Positions 57,685 through 64,000 of a DNA stretch of 64,000 nucleotides are shown here, piece after piece. The stretch spans positions 1,612,001 through 1,676,000 of the forward strand of contig CP103026.1 in the NCBI GenBank assembly GCA_024752435.1, given 5' to 3'. The position numbers were made by a program, and so were the translations under genes. Numbering within the stretch: position 1 is the first letter of the stretch; each line of letters opens with the position of its first letter. Origin of the DNA: Allantophomopsis cytisporea (lineage: Eukaryota > Ascomycota > Leotiomycetes > Phacidiales > Phacidiaceae). The notes beneath the pieces are model-generated. The model had not been told where the DNA came from. It did no database searches and saw only the letters and a list, made by a program, of their open reading frames with translations.

Positions 57685-60429
57685 TTGTCAAGTTGTTCTT
57701 ATTATAATATTCTATACATCAAGATGTTGCTAGGTTCATATAATCTTTGGTCTCAGATCACCGACAGAAGTCGTGTGCAAGAGAAAGAGCTGGTTCAGCA
57801 CACTAGGACTTTATTGAGCTGCGAGAGGGACGAGAATATCGTGGAACCGTTGGCACAAGGGACAATTTACAGAGAATGAAGCAATTGGCGACATGAAGAT
57901 GGGGTCAGCTACCTCACCTCAATCAACCTTCGCTTCTCCTGGCAGAGAAACAGCTCTTCGTAGCTATAAATAGCTGAGCTCCTATGTGATCACAGAAAAA
58001 TACCTATCTAGAAAACAACGGCAGTATAGGAGATATTGGTCGAGTATAGTTGATAGTACATTGTCAGCCACAAGCTCCTCACCATTGTGCTGAATCTCAT
58101 CACTATGTCTGCTCATCATCATTCACTGCACTCAAGAACTGGTTGCATTTTACAGGCTCAAGTGAATCTGCTTCCTTCGCTCCAAAACAAGGGTTTTCAA
58201 ATATCTCTTAGGAGGATGGTTAGCCGCTGAGAACCATGGAACCCTTTATCATGCTCAGCACCACAGCTTAAACCGTGATGACAACACGTGCCCGAAATAG
58301 GGTTCGTTTTGAGCTGAGGAATTGGAGAATTGGGCAATACCAAATTATGAGGAGACTGAATTGTAACGGAGAGACGTCAATAGTGAAAAGAGACGTTGGA
58401 ATGTCAGAAGGTTGTCGGGTTCACTTGACCAACTTCATCTTGCTGATGAGGCATCTACTTGTGTCTTTTACTATCTTGCTTTTCGATAATGACATGGTAT
58501 GTACTCTAATCGAGCTATACACAGGACGTGTTCTTGTATACCACCAATGTATAAATGTATAATGCGGAAGCGCAGATGTATCAAGTATAAGAAAGAGTGA
58601 TTCAACTGACGGTGATGGTAACAGAGAAGAGTCATATATCTTCGAACCTATCAAAGATTCTAAGGTTATGTTCAATTTTATGGAGAAAAAAAACCTGAGA
58701 CAAAAAGCTCGTCCGACCCTAAGACGTGCATTCATATGCGAGAGATCTGAGTTTCTGAAGCAGAAGTATCTTGATCTGCCAACTCCAGGTCTACTCTGGC
58801 TCAATAAAGTATTCCCAGTTGATATAATGTCTATAAGCGACATAAGACATCCAAACTAATATACTTTCCATTATAGGCAGAGATCTTCCCTCTCAACAAG
58901 CAAGTGCTGTTATGCTAGTATGGAGTTACGGCTTTCACATACCATAGACCTTCTCTGTGATTATAAACAATATAACACAAATACTGTAGCACCAAAATGT
59001 TTCGAAGGGGCACAGATATTGTCGAATGTAGAAGATTGAGACTAAGCTTTTGTGAGGGTATCAAAAGGGATGAAGTTTCAGGTAGAGTCAGGAGAGGAAT
59101 CATCTTTGTGACTACACGATCCCTACTCTTTGAATAGACTTATAATGTTAGCTTTAGATAGATTTTTTGACAAACATGCTTTCTACTCCTGATGCCTAAG
59201 TCTCCCGGAAGAAGTGAAAATCTTATTCTCTTACATCTACATATATCACCATGGAAGAGCTTAGTGAATCATAGATCATCTACTACTGATATCACTGACT
59301 CCCTCTTATCAAGTATCATGAACCAGGGATGATTATTGCGATTTCACACATATCGCACTTTATCAACATGGAAAAGGAGATCAAAAGAATCAGAATCAAT
59401 CAGTTCAAGCTAGTCAAACCAAGGTACGCCAAGAACATTCCGGGACATATTCATTGCGCACCCAAAATTCTCCTTGAAACTCCATTGCACTCCAATTTAA
59501 AAAGTATGCAAAACCAAGAAACAACATATGGTAAGGAATAGCCATACTACCCATCAAAGTGACAAGAGCAAACTCTCGACACCTACTATCAATTCATCCC
59601 AATTCATACCAAGATCATCAGTCATCCCGTTCACACATCTCGAATGCCAAAGATGACAAATCCCTAGCCACGATAGCATGACCCCTAAGGAATCATAGCT
59701 GACAAACGCAGCTTACAAATCCGACACCATTCCAGCTGCAACGGAGCTGATAGCTCAAGATGAAAGACATGGCAAGAGAAATAGCGAGAAGGGAAATGCA
59801 ACGAGTGGATAGCACGTGGAAGCAACGCTGAAAGAAGAAGTATGATTCGAGGGAACGCGAACGTTTAAGACAGGAGGCCGAGGAGGGAGGGGGGGGGCCG
59901 CACGCGACAACGGTGTCGCCGAGGTACAAGGGAATGGCTGCCTGTTTGGGGATGCGAGATAGATGGAAAGCGAATGAGACAGATGGGAGATGGAAATGAG
60001 AGGAAAGGCAAAATAAGAAGAGAAAAATGAGGGAAGTTCGTGTCGGGGCGGTGGAATTGGATGATGAATGGAGTAGAGGGGGATGGGATGTGAGATACAT
60101 GAGTTCCAGGTAGGAATGCTTGGATTTGGGGGTTAGAGCTTGGGACCAAGTGAACGATGCTCTCGGGGATTCGCGAGAGTTTGTTCATGGCGATAACATT
60201 GTTTTTTGATGGATGGTTATGGGTACCTTGCCTGGTGGGAAGTTTGTGTTGAAGGAAGAAGCAAAATAGAAGCATCTCGACCGTTATCGTGGTACGAAGC
60301 TACGGTATGATGACTGATTGCAGCATCGTGGGACGCGTGCAGTTGTACACCACATGGTTTATGTGAAAAAGGGGGGATGGAGGTGTGCATAACTGTATTC
60401 ACACTGCATTTCATGGGTATGGAGAGTAT

Positions 60430-60473
60430 CAGGATGATGATGATGGTGGTGGTGACGATGATGATGATGATAA
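60430..60473. repeat. GAT/GGT trinucleotide microsatellite
   Basis: Run of GATGAT, GGTGGT and GATGATGAT units in the gene-free right part. Confidence 0.9.
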
Positions 60474-60601
60474 TGTGCAGCGTAAACGTTCTTCAGGGTA
60501 AATGTTCTCCAACGACTCAGCGCGAGTCGCTATAGTACAACATCAACAACATCTACAGTCTCTAGAATATTTACAGTTTATATTGAATGACTGTACTCAC
60601 A

Positions 60602-60638
60602 TGTTGATAGGTGTTGATAGGTGTTGATGGGTATTGAC
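60602..60638. repeat. 10-bp tandem repeat
   Basis: TGTTGATAGG, TGTTGATAGG and TGTTGATGGG in tandem, with a decayed fourth copy TATTGACC. Confidence 0.85.
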
Positions 60639-63600
60639 CAGTATCTTTTGATGATCAATGCAATACTAGCCCTTCAAGCGCCAAACGCCAGTGACTGTAA
60701 CAGCCCTATGCTATCGATATGACTCAACTCCCGCACACATACATAGCATAGCACCCTTCGCACATTGGCCCTGAAGCAGCCACAAGCTACCGCAGCTGAA
60801 CATAAAGCGCGCCCTTCATCAATCACCATCACCTATCACGATGCAACGTATCATTGCTCTCCAAGAAAGTCGGACCACACATAACAAATGTTGAGCTCGC
60901 ACCCATCTTCCGTAGTCGGATGTGATGTCAACCTTTCCTTAGGCTACCTGTTTTCAATCTACGAGAAGGTGTCAAGCACGGATAGAAATATACTTATATG
61001 TGGTTTTATATATATCTCTCTCTCTTTTTTGGATACGGAGAGGCAGCGGGATGGTTCTGGACCCTGGCGTGGCTGTACGGAAGAGATGGAAGAGATGGGA
61101 GAATCAGGAATTTACTTTCCTACGAGGCAGAACAATCGGTCCTTCTTTCACCTATAGAAATACACCAAGACTGTGTAGAGCTTAGAATCTATGATAGGTA
61201 CTCCGGTATTCATCTATTGTATAGTAGCGAAGCCATGGAATGAATGGTTGCATGTCGCGAGTGGCTGCAGGTATCGGATATGTTGTAGTGAATATCATCA
61301 AATTCAATCTTCAAGTGGCTTGATGATACCTCGACCACATGTATCTAATGGATAGTATTCGTTCAATTTCGAGCATGATAGGATAGAGGAATCATGGATG
61401 ATCTGAAGGATTCACAGAGCATCTCTCTACGAAACATTCAACAGTCTTGAAAGCTGTCCGGATCGGAAACTGCTGTGTCCCGAAAGTCTGTATTCGACCC
61501 ACACTTCATTTGTCCATCGAACCGCATAGCTGGGGCCGCCGCGGACGTCATACAGTAGATGGAAAGGGGGGGAGCAGGATGCGACAAAGACGAGGGAAGG
61601 GGAAGATTGATGTGGATGGGTATGGATGGTAAAGCTTGATTGATCTACAGCGTAAAATTTCCATTGAGAAACAATACATATCTGAAGTATTTCAAATGTC
61701 TGTAGCAGCAAAATAAACAGGTATTTCCACTATACATACATACTTCACTCTAGTGCTCTGCGTTCCAAATTGCTCAATTCGTATTCAACAAAGACCATAT
61801 GGGTACGGGGCCACGCATTCTCTCGAAAGTCTTTCATTCCCCTTGCACGCCCAGAGTACATGGCGAGCTGTACCGCCGCAAACATACATGCGTCTTTCCA
61901 ATCCTCCAAGAAGACAGGATTCGAATCCCTCTCCCTTTCTCCGATCAGTCAATGATCCCCTTCAACGCTCAATGGACAAAGTCGCACGAGATAAATGGCG
62001 CGCAAGTGGCGGCGCAGAATGTATGCCTTTCAGGCACAGTAAAAATGCCTGCAGGACCCTCTTTCCTATGGATCAGAACCCTCGACTGTATGCAGGCTAA
62101 AACCAATCCCCAGCCCCCGATATCCCCATAAACGCCGCTGTGTGGATGTGATTCAACGTGGACTTTGGGCAAAATCCGCTCGACTCTCGCTGGTGCTCTC
62201 TCTCTCTCCCGCTTTCCGTCTGCGCCTGTGTGCTCCGTCTGTGCACTGAAAGCGTGAGGAGCGCGCCGTGCAGTGGTAGCCGAAGTGACCAATGATAAAT
62301 TGAGAATACTGTACATCATTAAAGAATCTGGTTACGAATTTGGGGCTGGAAGTATGAATATGGATCACCAGATGGATATAACCATGCGCTGTTTTGGTTT
62401 ACTATTGGCTAGAATGCTGTTAGAGTGTGAATATAGATGTTACAGCAGATTGCATACATACTTCGTGGATAACTTTGGTTTCTGGGTTACTGAATGAAGA
62501 TAGCTTTGAAATATTGCTGCTTGAGGAAAGGTATTGATATCAAAACTCTTAGCCAATGTAGATAGAGCTGAAAGAATACGTACGGAGAAGAACGCCTGGG
62601 GAGAAACGTGGGTGCACGCCATAACAGCTAAGGGCCTCAATGCCATGCTCCACACGACATCCAAATGCAAGCCATCTTCACCTCCCACAAGCCCGTCGTC
62701 TCAAACACATCTGGCTTTTCCACTTTGCATCGCCGATGACCCCGAATCCTGCGAGGAAATCCCCCGAAGTTGTCCGTACGAAACATCTCGACTGACCTAT
62801 CCAGAGAACAGAAGGGAACTCATGCTCACAACACTTACTACGTAGGTAAGTATTGATTGGTATGGAGAGTGTACTGTAGCGGCATGCACCACCGCCCTAT
62901 GGCTCTCCATCATGATCCTGTAAGTACCGCAAGTGCGCAACTAAATAGAGCTCCAGCAAGCTAGCCACGGCCAAACGCCAACATTTCAGCGCTCCGGAAG
63001 TTAGAGACGTCTTTGGCGCAGAATCGAGCTCGTAGATTGGCGTGCTCGCTACTTACAAAGCAGTCGTTCAAGGTTCCTATTCGTGGTTTGTTACGAGGTG
63101 GACACTAGAATAGGGACGAGGTGGTTGTGGGCGCGATTATTGAGTACCTGGTATATCATTCACGATACAAGAGCTGAAGATGCAACTACACTAGGAAAGA
63201 TACGAGGAGAGCGAAGGCGTGGGGGGTAGATGGAACTGGACATCACATGTAACGTTTGTGGCAAGGCAGACAGGAAATCGTAATGATACGAGGAACTGAA
63301 TATGAGATTGGTACTTGTGATAAGTATGAGTATTATTCAACACATATAGAGATAGAGATACAGCACGAAAGGACCAGATACCTGGGAGGCATGGGGCGTC
63401 TAAGCCGTCTAGACGTACCAGTCATGGGTGTGGTGAATACATGGTGACCTACGCGGAGTCCGACTCCAGCACCCAGCACCTTTGACGACAACCACCACCA
63501 TCATCACCTGATATTAAAATCCCATTTGATTGTTCCTAATAACACCTTATCGTACTGAAGTACATCGTGACTCTCCACTCACTTCCAAGCCTCTTTCATC

Positions 63601-64000
63601 AAGAGCGGTACGTACAATATCTCCGTGGAGATTTCCCGCAGGCGTGAAAACTCCGCAAAAAAGCCACTCCCTTTTCCCTTTCTAGATATCTTTCCACCCA
63701 TCCACCGCTATGGCGGGAGGAGGATGTTAAAAAGCGCATGGAGATGAGGAGGAGGTATATGATGAAGGAAGATTAAGTTCCATCGTGATCAATTCTTAGC
63801 AGCCACGGATAAGAGTCACGATAAGACAGTAGAGGATAGGATAGGATATTTCGACTCCCTGCAACAATATCGAAGTTTTGTTTCCCGGCCCGAGCTCAAG
63901 CCCATGAAGAACCATGACATCAAGTTCAGGGCTAGAAATCCATCAATGCTCAAAATTCTTCAGCTCTTCAATTCGAGCTCCATATGAATGAAAGTGCACT

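Larger units (their letters stand above)
53997..64000. other. 10-kb region without supported genes
   Basis: Upstream of the bHLH start to the window end. No frame here has a recognised motif or a convincing exon chain. Base composition changes: 54000-55900 is mixed and contains open frames in several phases, 55900-59500 is AT-rich, 59700-62300 has purine/pyrimidine-biased tracts, and 63500-63720 has short pyrimidine-rich stretches as in promoters. Several short tandem repeats are present. Confidence 0.5.

Noticed and set aside
59693..60275. Overlapping 135- and 136-codon minus-strand frames
   Set aside because: Low-complexity Ser/Pro/Phe/His-rich translation of a purine-rich strand; both phases open because of base bias.
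61914..61931. T-loop-like GATTCGAATCC
   Set aside because: Flanking bases do not form a five-pair T stem and no acceptor or anticodon arms were found, so not a tRNA.
1..64000. CRISPR arrays, rRNA genes, bacterial insertion sequences
   Set aside because: No spaced direct-repeat array, no rRNA-like sequence and no transposase frame with terminal repeats was seen; gene structure is eukaryotic throughout.

Overview
The window is nuclear DNA from a filamentous ascomycete (Pezizomycotina; a leotiomycete is a reasonable guess, not shown). The basis is gene content (HeLo-domain protein, Zn2Cys6 regulator with an AflR-type domain, fungal chloroperoxidase family, Dal5/TNA1-type MFS permeases, verprolin) and gene structure: almost every intron is a 47-112 nt GT-AG intron, and restoring the splice sites gives uninterrupted proteins of normal family length. 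All exon limits below were read by eye from splice consensus, reading phase and family motifs; no transcript data were available.

Layout. 1-1837: decayed 3' part of a GH3 beta-glucosidase (one in-frame stop, two frameshifts). 3063-6098: a HeLo-pseudokinase gene convergent with an AflR-type Zn2Cys6 regulator. 6809-9180: ERB1 (ribosome biogenesis). 10991-11581: unknown Ser/Thr-rich protein. 12747-14190: secreted chloroperoxidase-family heme-thiolate peroxidase. 15775-25748: a metabolic block with succinate-semialdehyde dehydrogenase, a divergent aldo/keto reductase, a coiled-coil protein, a DAO-type FAD oxidoreductase and a Dal5-type permease. 26567-32498: two conserved proteins of unknown role with N-terminal hydrophobic segments. 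33245-35622: nucleoside hydrolase and LSM8, whose three small exons are easily missed. 36871-41519: a four-helix membrane protein, a probable mitochondrial membrane protein and verprolin. 43400-46036: PhoD-like phosphatase. 46356-52106: a maltose-type sugar porter and a TNA1-type permease, followed by a near-perfect 33-nt palindrome in a duplicated 55-nt unit. 52621-53996: bHLH regulator. 53997-64000: about 10 kb with no gene I can support.

How genes may work together. ERB1, LSM8 and verprolin are housekeeping. The 15.8-25.7 kb block could be a nitrogen/amine catabolic neighbourhood: SSADH performs the last step of GABA use, the DAO-type enzyme could act upstream on an amine or imino acid, and the permease could import a nitrogenous anion. 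GATAAG elements, including a palindromic pair between SSADH and the reductase, fit AreA-type control. This link is inference. The most unusual single gene is the HeLo-pseudokinase, whose architecture parallels the animal necroptosis executioner MLKL.
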